64,000 bases of DNA from JBFXCS01 sp050181915 (GCA_050181915.1 JBFXCS010000001.1:62001-126000); one strand, 5' to 3'. Positions 32,233-40,876 are shown, numbered from the stretch's first letter. The notes: a model not told the origin generated them from the sequence alone. Program-made: numbers and translations.

Positions 32233-32460
32233 GTGAGCAAGCACGTCTTCGACATCTCCGAGACCGCCACCCATCAGCTGGTGGCACGGCAGCTGCGCGA
32301 CCTGGCCGACCAGTTCGCCGCCGGCTCCATCGACCTCGCCTACGACGAGTGGAAGACGCCCACCGTGGTGGTCGACCCGGTGGACGTGAAGGTCGACCTC
32401 ATCCAGCAGCGCCGCCACGTCGAGCTGTTGGTGCGGATCGGCTGGACCCTGCACGACTGA
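32233..32460 (+). CDS. Amphi-Trp domain protein
   Basis: 75 residues, FDISETATHQLVARQLRDLADQFAAGSIDLAYDEWKTPTVVVDPVDVKVDLIQQRRHVELLVRIGW in pieces: a helix followed by strands, as in the small 'amphi-Trp' proteins. Function is not established. GTG 32233 is the start; no strong SD. It converges on the MFS gene, with a shared hairpin between. Confidence 0.65.
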   Translation: MSKHVFDISETATHQLVARQLRDLADQFAAGSIDLAYDEWKTPTVVVDPVDVKVDLIQQRRHVELLVRIGWTLHD

Positions 32461-32466
32461 GCCTGA

Positions 32467-32518
32467 GGCGCCGCCCCGCCGGGCCGTCGCCCGCGGCGGT
32501 CAGGGGCGGGGCGGCGCC
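32467..32518. terminator. Bidirectional hairpin between convergent genes
   Basis: Perfect 12-bp arms GGCGCCGCCCCG (32467-32478) and CGGGGCGGCGCC (32507-32518); the right arm overlaps the end of the MFS gene. Confidence 0.6.
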
Positions 32519-33966
32519 AGGCCCGATCCGGCGGCGACGGCCTCCGGCTCGGCTCCGTGGCCGCGGCTCCGGATGAACAGGGCCGCCAGCACCCCGGCCA
32601 GCGCCCCGATCGCGCCGATCCAGAAGGCGTCGACGAAGCCCTCCTCGGCGGGCACCTCGGTGCCCTGGATGGCGTGCGCGGCGAGCAGCACCGCGCCCAC
32701 CTGGGCCCCGATGACGCCGCCGACGGTGCGCACCACGTTGTTCATGCCGGTGGCGACGGCCGTCTCGGTGGGGCGCACGGCGTCGACGATGAGCTTGGGC
32801 ATCACGGCGAAGACGGAGCCGATGCCCACCCCGCAGAGGACGAACGCCAGCGCCGGCTGCCACGGCTCGGCGTGCCACAGCGCGATGCCCGCCGAGCCCA
32901 GCCCGACCATCAGCATGCCGCCGACCATCGGCACCCGCTCGCCGTGGCGCTGGCCGATCGCGCCGGCGATGGGCCCGGCGGCGAGGATTGACAGCGAGGT
33001 CGGCAGCATCCACAGCCCGGCGACGGTCACCGAGGCGCCGAAGCCGTAGTCGGCGGCCGAGGCGATCGGCTCGGGAAGCCCCGAGGGCAGCTGGTAGAAG
33101 GTCGGCAGGATCACCCAGGTCATGTAGAGGGCGAAGCCCGACAGCAGCGCCGTGACGTTGGTGAACAGCACCACGCGCCGCACCATCATCCGCATGTCGA
33201 CCATCGGGTCCTCCACCCGCAGCTCCACGAGCACCCACAGCGCCAGCGCGACGGCCGAGCCGGCGAACAGGCCGACGATCGCGGGGGAGCCCCAGCCGAG
33301 GTGCTGGCCCTCGGTGAGCCCGACCAGCAGGCACACCAGCCCCGCCGAGAGGGTCAGCGCCCCCTTCAGGTCGAGCCGCGAGGGCGATGTGATGGGCGAC
33401 TCGGGCACGAAGCGCCAGACCAGGGCGAGGGCCAGCGCCACCACGACGGCGCTCGTGACGAAGAGCCAGCGCCACGAGAGGTGGTCGACGATCAGCCCGC
33501 TGGCCACGATGCCGACGCCGCCGCCGACGCCGAGCACCGCCGACACCAGGCCCATCGCGACGGCGATGCGCTCGGGCGGGAACTCGTCGCGGATGATCGC
33601 GTAGGCGAGCGGGAACACGGCCGCGCCGACGCCCTGGACGGCGCGGAAGGCGATCAGCGACGAGATGTCCCAGGCGAAGATCGCCCCCACCGAGCCGACC
33701 AGGAAGACGGCGAGGCTGATGCGCATCAGCCTCGCCTTGCCGTACTGGTCGCCCAGCCGCCCGATCAGCGGCGTGCCCACCGAGCCGGTGAGCAGGTAGG
33801 CCGTGACGGTCCACGTGACCCAGGTGCCGGAGGTGTCGAGCTCGTCCTGGAGCCGCGGCAGCGCCGGGATGAGGAAGGTCTGCATCAGCGCGAAGGCCAT
33901 CGCGGCCGTGATCAGGCCGGCCATGGTGCCGCGCTGCGAGCCGCCGCCCGCCGCGCGCGCGCTCAT
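32500..33966 (-). CDS. MFS transporter, DHA2 family
   Basis: 488 residues, about 14 helices. MQTFLIPALPRLQDELDTSGTWVTWTVTAYLLTGSVGTPLIGRLGDQYGKARLMRISLAVFLVGS is the DHA2 opening with motif A; GLVSAVLGVGGGVGIVASGLIVDHLSWRWLFVTSAV is motif C. It probably exports drugs or metabolites. ATG 33966 follows GGGAGG. Second DHA2-like exporter within 5 kb, on the opposite strand; repeat A copy 3 lies in its upstream region. Confidence 0.9.
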   Translation of the reverse strand: MSARAAGGGSQRGTMAGLITAAMAFALMQTFLIPALPRLQDELDTSGTWVTWTVTAYLLTGSVGTPLIGRLGDQYGKARLMRISLAVFLVGSVGAIFAWDISSLIAFRAVQGVGAAVFPLAYAIIRDEFPPERIAVAMGLVSAVLGVGGGVGIVASGLIVDHLSWRWLFVTSAVVVALALALVWRFVPESPITSPSRLDLKGALTLSAGLVCLLVGLTEGQHLGWGSPAIVGLFAGSAVALALWVLVELRVEDPMVDMRMMVRRVVLFTNVTALLSGFALYMTWVILPTFYQLPSGLPEPIASAADYGFGASVTVAGLWMLPTSLSILAAGPIAGAIGQRHGERVPMVGGMLMVGLGSAGIALWHAEPWQPALAFVLCGVGIGSVFAVMPKLIVDAVRPTETAVATGMNNVVRTVGGVIGAQVGAVLLAAHAIQGTEVPAEEGFVDAFWIGAIGALAGVLAALFIRSRGHGAEPEAVAAGSGLAPPRP

Positions 33967-34010
33967 CGGGCGGCCTCCCTCATCGGCGGAGGATGGTAGT
34001 TACCCGGTTA

Positions 34011-34178
34011 AGAAGGTCTTTCAGGATGACGGTCCGCGGCCGCCGGCTCGCTGCAAACTCATCGCTATCGGCGTCGTCGGTCGGGGCGATACCGCCGTGG
34101 GTATCGCACCCTCCCTGCCTCCTTGATCTGCTCGGTTTTCGCGGCCGGACGACCACGTCTCATCCTGAAAGACCTTCT
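34011..34178. repeat. Structured repeat family A, copy 3 (168 bp)
   Basis: Perfect 19-bp terminal arms AGAAGGTCTTTCAGGATGA (34011-34029) and TCATCCTGAAAGACCTTCT (34160-34178). Same internal order as the other copies. Relative to the 26974 copy it differs at about eight sites; two changes near the ends restore pairing that is imperfect there. It lies in the divergent promoter region of an MFS gene and korA. Confidence 0.9.
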
Positions 34179-34237
34179 AATGGTTCGCAAGATCAAGGAT
34201 CGGCCTCCCCCCGGTGGCGGTCCCGCATCGTGAGCCG

Positions 34238-34255
34238 GACAATTGGTGACAATTG
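34238..34255. promoter_or_regulatory. Twin GACAATTG boxes before korA
   Basis: GACAATTG at 34238-34245 and 34248-34255, 10 bp apart. Together they also form the dyad CAATTG-GTGA-CAATTG, whose centre TTG-N4-CAA resembles CRP/FNR-type half-sites. TTGTTG follows and TAACAT lies about 25 nt further on, so the boxes may overlap the -35 region. Confidence 0.35.
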
Positions 34256-34334
34256 TTGCCCACTCGGGGCGCCGCGAATAACATCCGGCGCGGCCGCGAG
34301 AAGGTCTCGCATGGCCGGAAACAGGGGGGAGCGC

Positions 34335-36047
34335 GTGCCACGACAGAGCGTGGTGATCCGACTCGCGGGCGAGTCGGGCGAGGGGGTCATCTCGTCCGGT
34401 GACATCCTCACCCAGGCCGCCGCCCGCGGCGGCTACTGGACCCAGACCTTCCGGACCTATCCCGCCGAGATCAAGGGCGGGCCGTGCATGTACCAGGTCC
34501 GGATGGGCGGCGAGCGGATCCACAGCCACGGTCGGCTGGTCGACCTGCTGGTCTGCTTCAACCAGGAGGCCTGGGACCTCCACCACGACGCCCTGGCGGC
34601 GGACGGGGTGATCCTCTACGACGAGACCGAGGTCGCGATCCCGGAGGAGTTCCTGCCGCGTGCGCGCGCGGTGCGGATGGACAAGCTGGCCAAGGAGATC
34701 GGCGGCTCGCTGCGCGCCAAGAACATGGTCGCGGTGGGCGCGGTGTCGGCGGTGATCGGCTTCGACACCACCCCGATCGAGGAGCTGGTGCTGCGGCGCT
34801 ACGCCCACAAGCAGGGCGTGGCCGACGCCAACATCGCGGCCCTGCGGGCCGGCGGCGACGAGAGCGGCGACCTGCGCGGCTCGCTGGCGATCGTCGATCC
34901 GGTGGAGACCGAGGAGGACCGGGTGCTCATGTCCGGCAACCAGGCGATCGCCGTCGGAGCGGTCGCCGCCGGGCTCACCTACTTCGCCGGCTACCCGATC
35001 ACCCCGGCGTCGGACATCCTCGAGTGGCTGTCGGCGAAGCTGCCGCAGGTCGGCGGCATCACCATCCAGTGCGAGGACGAGATCGCCTCGATCATGTCCG
35101 TGCTGGGCGCGTCGTTCGCCGGCGCGAAGGCCATGACGGCGACGTCCGGCCCGGGCCTGTCGCTGATGAGCGAGGCCCTCGGGTTCGCCGGCACCGCCGA
35201 GATCCCGTGCGTGATCGTGGACGCCCAGCGCGGCGGCCCCTCGACCGGCCTGCCCACCAAGACCGAGCAGAGCGATCTGCAGCACGCCCTGTACGGGGGC
35301 CATGGCGAGGCCCCGCGGGTGGTGATCGCGCCGGTGTCGGTGGAGGACTGCTTCTGGTCGGTGATCGACGCCTTCAACTACGCCGAGCGCTTCCAGGTAC
35401 CGGTCATCCTGCTCACCGACCAGGGCCTGGCGACGCGGATGGAGGTCATCGGCCGGCCTGACACGACCAAGGTGGAGCGCTGGGGGCGCAGGACCTCCGC
35501 GGGGCTCGACGGCGACTACAAGCGCTACGCCTACACCGACGACTCGGTGTCGCCGATGGGGATCCCGGGCGAGCCGGGCGGGCAGTACGTCGCCACCGGC
35601 ATCGAGCACGACGAGCTCGGCCACCCCGGCTACACGCCGGAGATCCACCTCGGCATGCAGACCAAGCGGTGGTCGAAGCTGGAGCCGCTGCGCAACGGCA
35701 TGGTGCGTCACGTCCAGGTCGGCGACGAGCGGCCGGAGGTCGCGATCATCGGCTTCGGCTCGACCTACGGCCCGGTGCGCGAGGCGGTCGAGCGGGCCCG
35801 GGCCGAGGGGCTGTCGGTGGGCGCCTTCTACCCCCGCGTGCTCGGGCCGTTCCCGGCCGACCAGGTGGCGCGGTTCGCCTCGCAGGCGAAGCGGGTGGTG
35901 GTGCCCGAGGTGAACTACACCGGCCAGCTCGCGCGGCTGGTGCGCGCCGAGTGCGGCCTGAGCGTCGAGAGCGAGGCGAAGTGCGACGGCCTGCCGTTCA
36001 CGGCCGAGGACGTCTACGACCTGATCACCGAAAGGACCCCGGCGTGA
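34335..36047 (+). CDS. korA: 2-oxoacid:acceptor oxidoreductase, fused gamma/alpha subunit
   Basis: 570 residues. The N-terminal ~180 residues are the gamma domain (VVIRLAGESGEGVISSGDILTQAAARGG ... YPAEIKGGPCMYQVRMG); the rest is the alpha domain with YFAGYPITPASDILEWLSAKLP, CEDEIASIMSVLGASFAGAKAMTATSGPGLSLM and VDAQRGGPSTGLPTKTEQSDL. With KorB it decarboxylates 2-oxoglutarate or a similar acid to the acyl-CoA, passing electrons to ferredoxin. GTG 34335 follows AGGGGGGAG; ATG 34311 is less likely. GTGA overlap with korB. Confidence 0.93.
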   Translation: MPRQSVVIRLAGESGEGVISSGDILTQAAARGGYWTQTFRTYPAEIKGGPCMYQVRMGGERIHSHGRLVDLLVCFNQEAWDLHHDALAADGVILYDETEVAIPEEFLPRARAVRMDKLAKEIGGSLRAKNMVAVGAVSAVIGFDTTPIEELVLRRYAHKQGVADANIAALRAGGDESGDLRGSLAIVDPVETEEDRVLMSGNQAIAVGAVAAGLTYFAGYPITPASDILEWLSAKLPQVGGITIQCEDEIASIMSVLGASFAGAKAMTATSGPGLSLMSEALGFAGTAEIPCVIVDAQRGGPSTGLPTKTEQSDLQHALYGGHGEAPRVVIAPVSVEDCFWSVIDAFNYAERFQVPVILLTDQGLATRMEVIGRPDTTKVERWGRRTSAGLDGDYKRYAYTDDSVSPMGIPGEPGGQYVATGIEHDELGHPGYTPEIHLGMQTKRWSKLEPLRNGMVRHVQVGDERPEVAIIGFGSTYGPVREAVERARAEGLSVGAFYPRVLGPFPADQVARFASQAKRVVVPEVNYTGQLARLVRAECGLSVESEAKCDGLPFTAEDVYDLITERTPA

Positions 36048-37261
36048 GCACCGACCAGGCCACCCGCAAGCCGAACGACTACAAGTCGGACCTCAAGCCG
36101 ATCTGGTGCCCGGGCTGCGGCGACTTCGGCGTTCTGGCGTCCCTGTACCGCGCGTTCGCGCAGCTCGACCTCGACCCGGCGCGCACGGTCGTCGTGTCGG
36201 GCATCGGCTGCTCCAGCCGGCTGCCGGGCTTCGTCACCACCTACGGCTTCCACTCCCTCCACGGCCGGCCGCTGCCGACCGCGATGGGCGTGAAGCTGGC
36301 CAACCCGGACCTCACGGTCATCGCGGTGGGGGGCGACGGCGACGGCTTCGCCATCGGCGCCGGCCACTTCCCCCACGCGGCCCGCCGGAACATCGACATC
36401 ACCTACCTGGTGATGGACAACGAGATCTACGGGCTCACCAAGGGCCAGGTATCGCCGACGTCGCTGAGCGAGCAGAAGGCGCCGTCGACGCCCTGGGGCA
36501 ACCTGGAGACGCCCCTCAACACGCTGGGCTTCGCCGTCGCGTCGGGCGCGTCGTTCGTCGCCCGCGGGGCGTCCTTCAACACGAAGGCGCTCACCGAGCT
36601 GATCGTCCAGGCGGTGGAGCACAGGGGCTTCTCGTTCATCGACGCCCTGTCGCCCTGCGTGATGTTCAACAACCACCAGGAGGAGTGGAAGGAGACGGTC
36701 ACCGAGGTGGCCCCCGACCACGACGTCGCCGACCGGGTGGCGGCCTTCGACCTGGCCCTGCGCGGCGGGTTCAAGCTGGGGATCCTGTACCGCGAGCTGC
36801 GGCCCACGCTGAACGAGAAGTACGCGGCGCTGGTGGTGGGCTCGAAGCCCAGCGACGTCGACGCGATGCTCGACGCCTTCAGCGCCCGCACGGGCGCCGC
36901 GATCGGCAAGCCCGTGATCTGTGCGGTTCCGCGGCGCGCGCGCCCGCGGGGGCTCCGGCGGGCGCGCCGCGGCGCGCTACTTGACGGTGAAGGCCACCCG
37001 CATCCCGGCCTGGTAGTGGCCCGGGACGTTGCAGATGATCAGGTACTTGCCCTTCTTCAGGTTCAGCGTGAGCGGCTTGCTGGTCTTGCCGCCGGCCACG
37101 TTGAGGATGGCGCCGACCTTGCCCTTCTCGCTGGCCTTGCCGTTCTTGACCGGCAGCTTGTCGACCTTGACGTTGGTCTTGATGATCACGGCCTCGTGAA
37201 CCATCGTGCCCTTGTTCTTGAGGGTGAAGGTGACCTTCCCCGCCTTGGCCGAGGCCGGTGA
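36044..37261 (+). CDS. korB: 2-oxoacid:acceptor oxidoreductase, beta subunit (abnormally extended 3' end)
   Basis: The first ~290 codons are a normal KorB: WCPGCGDFG (cluster Cys pair), VVSGIGCSSRLPGF, the TPP motif GGDGDGFAIGAGH, MDNEIYGLTKGQVSPTS. After AFSARTGAAIGKP the frame stays open for another ~110 codons, running through a strong hairpin and antisense to the cupredoxin gene; that tail (Arg- then Leu/Asp/Gly-rich) has no family resemblance. A TGA in the +1 frame at 36915 is where a stop would be expected. Either a one-base indel or a real stop loss. Confidence 0.88.
   Translation: MSTDQATRKPNDYKSDLKPIWCPGCGDFGVLASLYRAFAQLDLDPARTVVVSGIGCSSRLPGFVTTYGFHSLHGRPLPTAMGVKLANPDLTVIAVGGDGDGFAIGAGHFPHAARRNIDITYLVMDNEIYGLTKGQVSPTSLSEQKAPSTPWGNLETPLNTLGFAVASGASFVARGASFNTKALTELIVQAVEHRGFSFIDALSPCVMFNNHQEEWKETVTEVAPDHDVADRVAAFDLALRGGFKLGILYRELRPTLNEKYAALVVGSKPSDVDAMLDAFSARTGAAIGKPVICAVPRRARPRGLRRARRGALLDGEGHPHPGLVVARDVADDQVLALLQVQRERLAGLAAGHVEDGADLALLAGLAVLDRQLVDLDVGLDDHGLVNHRALVLEGEGDLPRLGRGR
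36931..36973. terminator. GC-rich hairpin between korB core and cupredoxin
   Basis: GCGGCGCGCGCGCCCGC and GCGGGCGCGCCGC pair with a small bulge around a GGGGGCTCC loop. It lies where a terminator for both convergent genes is expected, and inside the extended korB frame. Confidence 0.55.
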
Positions 37262-37405
37262 CACGGAGGTCTGGAACGGCTTGCCCTTACCCATCGTGAT
37301 GGTGACCTTCGCGGGGGCTGCGAAGGCGGTCGGGGCGACGGCGAGGGCCGTGCCCACGGCGATCGCTCCGATGCAGATGCGGATACGACGTGCGGGCGAG
37401 ATCAT
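36977..37405 (-). CDS. Exported cupredoxin-like protein
   Basis: 142 residues with a signal peptide (ICIGAIAVGTALAVAPTAFAAPA). The mature domain is a plastocyanin/azurin-type cupredoxin: TFTLKNKGTMVHEAVII gives the first His and YLIICNVPGHYQAGMRVAFTV gives Cys, His and Met, the full type I copper set. ATG follows GGAGAA. Likely small periplasmic or surface electron carrier. Divergent from another cupredoxin gene; the korB open frame runs antisense through most of it. Confidence 0.88.
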   Translation of the reverse strand: MISPARRIRICIGAIAVGTALAVAPTAFAAPAKVTITMGKGKPFQTSVSPASAKAGKVTFTLKNKGTMVHEAVIIKTNVKVDKLPVKNGKASEKGKVGAILNVAGGKTSKPLTLNLKKGKYLIICNVPGHYQAGMRVAFTVK

Positions 37406-37566
37406 GGGTGCGTTCTCCGGGTCGATTTCCGGGGGATCCGAGCGAGCCTAGCGCGCGGCCGGGATCGGCCGGGGGGCTCGCGCGACGGCAATTTGACATA
37501 CCTAAGACGCTAAGTTCGGTGTATCTTACTCGGCGGTTCCCGTCGTGCCCCTGAGGAGCTGGCCGA

Positions 37567-38370
37567 ATGCGTCGTCCCCTGACCGTGTCGCTGCTCGCCG
37601 CCGCCGTCGTCTCGGCCGCCGCGCTGACCCTGGCCGCCGCCGTCGGCGCCGGTTCGTCGTTGGCCGCGTCCCCATCGGAGGCCCCCGCGACGGCCCACGC
37701 CCATCACCTGGTCACGGCGAAGAAGGCGACGGCGCCCAAGCTGCCGGCGTCCCTCGCGACCCTCGACAAGCGCTACCGGGCCGCCGAGCCGAAGGCGCGC
37801 TGCACGGCGGGCAAGGCCCAGGCGGCGAAGGCGAGGTCGCTGCGGGCGAAGGCCCTCAAGAAGGCCGCGAAGGCCAAGGGCAAGGCGCTCGCGACCAAGA
37901 AGACCCAGCTTCGCAACGCCGTCGCCGCGATCACCAAGGCCCGCACGCTGTGCGCCAAGGCGGCGCCGACGCCGGTGCCGACGGACCCGACCCCGACGAC
38001 GCCCACGACGCCGAGCACGCCCACGACGCCGACCACCCCGACCACCCCGACGACGCCGACGCCTCCCGTCGGGCCCGGGACCGTCGTGCCGGTGAGCGTC
38101 GACCCGGAGAATGTCATCAGGTTCGACCAGGCCAACTACGCCGCCCCGGCGGGCGTGGTGACGCTTCGGTTCACGAACACCAGCCCGGCCGTCCACGACA
38201 TCGGCGTGCGCAACGGCACCACCGCGGCGTCGCCGTCGTTGGGCCGGTCGCCCGACGCGAGCGAGAACCAGGTGGTCGAGCTCACCCTGACCCTGGCGCC
38301 CGGCACCTACCGCGTGTACTGCCAGCCGCACGAGGCGGCGGGCATGGTGGCCACCCTCACGGTCTCCTAG
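37567..38370 (+). CDS. Exported cupredoxin with Lys-rich and Pro-Thr linker
   Basis: 267 residues: signal peptide (to about residue 33), a Lys/Ala-rich helical stretch with two Cys (ARCTAGKAQAAKARS ... ARTLCAKAA), a linker of repeated PTT units (about residues 135-165), then a C-terminal cupredoxin with AVHDIGVRNG and YRVYCQPHEAAGMVATLTV giving His, Cys, His and Met. The layout suggests a wall-attached or surface copper protein. It is divergent from the cupredoxin at 37405. ATG lies shortly after GAGGAG. Confidence 0.85.
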   Translation: MRRPLTVSLLAAAVVSAAALTLAAAVGAGSSLAASPSEAPATAHAHHLVTAKKATAPKLPASLATLDKRYRAAEPKARCTAGKAQAAKARSLRAKALKKAAKAKGKALATKKTQLRNAVAAITKARTLCAKAAPTPVPTDPTPTTPTTPSTPTTPTTPTTPTTPTPPVGPGTVVPVSVDPENVIRFDQANYAAPAGVVTLRFTNTSPAVHDIGVRNGTTAASPSLGRSPDASENQVVELTLTLAPGTYRVYCQPHEAAGMVATLTVS

Positions 38371-38380
38371 CGGCCCGCAG

Positions 38381-38418
38381 GCCGCCCTCCGCTCTCCCCC
38401 CGACAGCGGGAGGGCGGC
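38381..38418. terminator. Hairpin after the second cupredoxin
   Basis: GCCGCCCTCCGC pairs with GCGGGAGGGCGGC with one bulged base; 11 nt after the stop. Confidence 0.55.
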
Positions 38419-38502
38419 TACCCGCCTCCGGGGCGCGCCGACCACCTCGGCGCGTCCCGGCCGGCGTCCGGACGACCAGCCGTGACCCTCTGACCCGGGG
38501 GG

Positions 38503-39642
38503 CTACACCGCGGCGGCGAGGCCGAGCGCGCCCGCCACGGGCAGGCGCGCCGCCAGCCGCCAGCCGCCGTCCCGCGGTCCCGCCTCCAGGGTCCCGCCCA
38601 GGGCCTCGGCGCGCTCGCGCAGGCCCCGCAGCCCCGTGCCTCCGCCGATGTCCCCGAGCGCCGGGCCACGGCCGGCCGGTCCGTTGACCACCTCCACCGA
38701 CACGGCGTCGCGCCTCCCGTCGACCGTCACGGCGACGGCCGACCCCGCCGCGTAGCGCAGCGCGTTGGTGAGGCCCTCCTGCACCACCCGGTAGGCGACG
38801 GCGGCGATCGCGGGCGGCAGCCCCTCGCGCTCGCCGCGCAGGGTGAGCGTCACGTCCAGGCCGCTGCCCGCGGCCCGCGACACCAGCTCCTCCACCAGCG
38901 CGAGGTCGGGGCTCGGGGCGGCCTCGTCGGCCAGCAGCCCCACCAGCAGGCCCATCTCGCGCTCGGCCTGGCGGGCGGCGTCGGCGATGTTCGCGAAGGT
39001 CTCGGCGGTGGCGGCCGGGTCGCGCCCCACCAGGCGCTGGCCCGCCGTGGCCTGCACCACCATCACGCTGATCGCGTGGGCGACGATGTCGTGCAGCTCC
39101 GAGGCGATGCGGGCCCGCTCGTAGCGCACCGACAGCGCCGCGTACGCCTCGCGCTCGGCCTCCAGCTCGCGCGCCCGCTGGGCGAGCTGGGCGGCGGCCT
39201 CCGAGCGCTCGCGCAGCGCCCGTCCCGCCCCCCACGAGGCGGGGACGATGAACAGGAAGACCACCTCGGTGCCTCCGGGCGTGAGGGCGGAGCCGGCGAT
39301 CCCGGCGGCGGTCAGGGCGACGGCGCCGACGATGCCCGAGCGCCGGCCGGCGAACCGCCCGGCGGCGAACGCGTGGGCGGCGCCGAGGATGTAGGCGACG
39401 ACCGTATCGTCGCCGCCGGGCAGCGTTCCCGCGAGGCCGCACGCGAGCAGCAGGGCCGCCGCGGCGGCCCAGCAGGCCTCCGGCGCCCAGCGGGCCAGGC
39501 CGAGCGCGGCGCCCAGCAGACCGCCCGTGACGATCGCCGCGGCCGGAGGGGCCGAGGGCGGCCAGGGGATCGAGCCGGCGGCGCCGAGGGCGCCGCCGGC
39601 GAGGGCGATCCACAGGTCGCCGAGGCGCGGGCTCCTGGGCAA
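38503..39642 (-). CDS. Sensor histidine kinase, HisKA_3/NarX type (canonical)
   Basis: 379 residues. Four to six N-terminal membrane helices, a coiled linker (AQLAQRARELEAEREAYAALS), then the dimerisation motif ERARIASELHDIVAHAISVMVVQA with phospho-His near residue 184, and HATPase with VVQEGLTNALRYA (N box) and GGGTGLRGLRERAEALGG (G box). A one-membrane-input NarL-family kinase. TTG 39642 is the only usable start near the previous stop, nine nt away. Probably phosphorylates the divergent response regulator at 40951. Confidence 0.88.
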   Translation of the reverse strand: MPRSPRLGDLWIALAGGALGAAGSIPWPPSAPPAAAIVTGGLLGAALGLARWAPEACWAAAAALLLACGLAGTLPGGDDTVVAYILGAAHAFAAGRFAGRRSGIVGAVALTAAGIAGSALTPGGTEVVFLFIVPASWGAGRALRERSEAAAQLAQRARELEAEREAYAALSVRYERARIASELHDIVAHAISVMVVQATAGQRLVGRDPAATAETFANIADAARQAEREMGLLVGLLADEAAPSPDLALVEELVSRAAGSGLDVTLTLRGEREGLPPAIAAVAYRVVQEGLTNALRYAAGSAVAVTVDGRRDAVSVEVVNGPAGRGPALGDIGGGTGLRGLRERAEALGGTLEAGPRDGGWRLAARLPVAGALGLAAAV

Positions 39643-39650
39643 CGGCCCCG

Positions 39651-40796
39651 TCAGACCGCGGCGTAGATGGGCAGGGACACCAGCGCCTCGGCCCGGCCGC
39701 CGGCGGTGGTGACGGCGACGTCGCCCTGGTGCAGGCGGGCCCGCTCGCGGGCGAGCTCCAGGGCGGCGGCGCCGCGGCGGCGCATCGGCCCGGCCACGCG
39801 CAGCTCGAGGGAGTCGTCGGAGAAGCTCACCCGCACGTCCACGTCGGGGGCGTCGTCCAGGGCGTCGAGCAGGTGCTCGACCACGCGGTACGCCGACAGC
39901 TCCACCCCGGCCGGCAGGGCCCGCGGCCGGCCCTCCACGCTGAGCCGGGCGCCGGCGCCCTTCGCCCTCACGAGTAGGGCGTCGATCTGGGTGAGGGTGG
40001 GCTGCGGCGCCGTCTCGGCGCCGGCGGCGTCGTCGCGCAGCACGCCGACCACGGCGCGCATCTCCTCCAGCGTCTCGCGGCTCTCCCGCTCGATCCGCGC
40101 CAGGGCGTCGGCGGCGGCCCGGTCGTCTCCGGCGCCGGCGCCGGCGCCGGCGTCGGCCAGCGCCGTCAGCGCGCCGAGGCGCCGCTGCAGCAGGCCGTCG
40201 AGCTCGCCGGACAGGCGGGCCCGGTCGCCCGCGACCTCCAGGCGCGCGCGCTCGTCGCGCGCCCGGCGCAGCTCGACGGTGCGGGCCTCCAGCTCGCCGA
40301 CCACCCGGCCGCGGGAGTGCACGAGCCGGCCGACCACCCAGACGCCGATCAGGATCGGCCCGGCGAAGGCGAGGAACGCGGTCAGGTCCGCGCCCTCGGC
40401 GGGGTGGTCCGCCCAGGTGCCCGCCAGCGCGATGCCGAGCGCTGCGGCGAGACCGGCCACCGAGCGCCACAGGTCGAGGCGCGCGCCGACGGCGAACGCC
40501 AGCAGCAGGGAGAGGGGGACGAGGATGCCGCAGCGCACCACGTCGTTCTGGAGCGCGGCGACGTTGAGGCCGGCGAGGCCGAAGCAGGCGAGCGACGCCC
40601 CGAGCGGGGCGACCCGCCGCCACAGCAGGGGAAGGGGGATGAGGGCGAAGAGGGGGACGGCGTACCACGGCGCCGAGATCGCGTCGTCGGGCACCTGCAT
40701 CCACATGTAGGCGGCGGCGAGCGCGACGGCGACGACGGCGATGCCGATGTCGAGGAGGCCGATGCGCTGCCGCAGGCCGGTCATGGAGCGGATCAT
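39651..40796 (-). CDS. Degenerate histidine kinase (lacks phospho-His)
   Basis: 381 residues with N-terminal membrane helices and a HisKA_3/HATPase-like body. Where the canonical motif has ELHD, this protein has DRARLSGELDGLLQRRLGALTALA: the phospho-acceptor His is absent. The N box reads AYRVVEHLLDALDDAP, without the Asn seen in the partner, and no clear G box is found. Yet the frame is intact and GC-biased, so it is likely an expressed pseudokinase. It precedes the canonical kinase in the same operon and may act as its membrane partner or sensor. Confidence 0.8.
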   Translation of the reverse strand: MIRSMTGLRQRIGLLDIGIAVVAVALAAAYMWMQVPDDAISAPWYAVPLFALIPLPLLWRRVAPLGASLACFGLAGLNVAALQNDVVRCGILVPLSLLLAFAVGARLDLWRSVAGLAAALGIALAGTWADHPAEGADLTAFLAFAGPILIGVWVVGRLVHSRGRVVGELEARTVELRRARDERARLEVAGDRARLSGELDGLLQRRLGALTALADAGAGAGAGDDRAAADALARIERESRETLEEMRAVVGVLRDDAAGAETAPQPTLTQIDALLVRAKGAGARLSVEGRPRALPAGVELSAYRVVEHLLDALDDAPDVDVRVSFSDDSLELRVAGPMRRRGAAALELARERARLHQGDVAVTTAGGRAEALVSLPIYAAV

Positions 40797-40876
40797 GGTG
40801 GCGAGGGGTCCTTTCCGTAAAGGGTGCGGGAACGGCCCGAGCATCCGCGCCGCGCCCCGCGCCGTCGTCACCCCAG

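Noticed and set aside
37493..37527. TTGACA ... TATCTT as a promoter for the cupredoxin at 37567
   Set aside because: Spacing is 23 nt, too long for a standard promoter; no better -10 at 16-18 nt. The real promoter is unclear.
37976..38070. Short tandem repeat (ACGCC/ACC units), possible CRISPR or satellite
   Set aside because: It encodes the Pro-Thr linker of a cupredoxin in frame; units are 3-12 nt without spacers.
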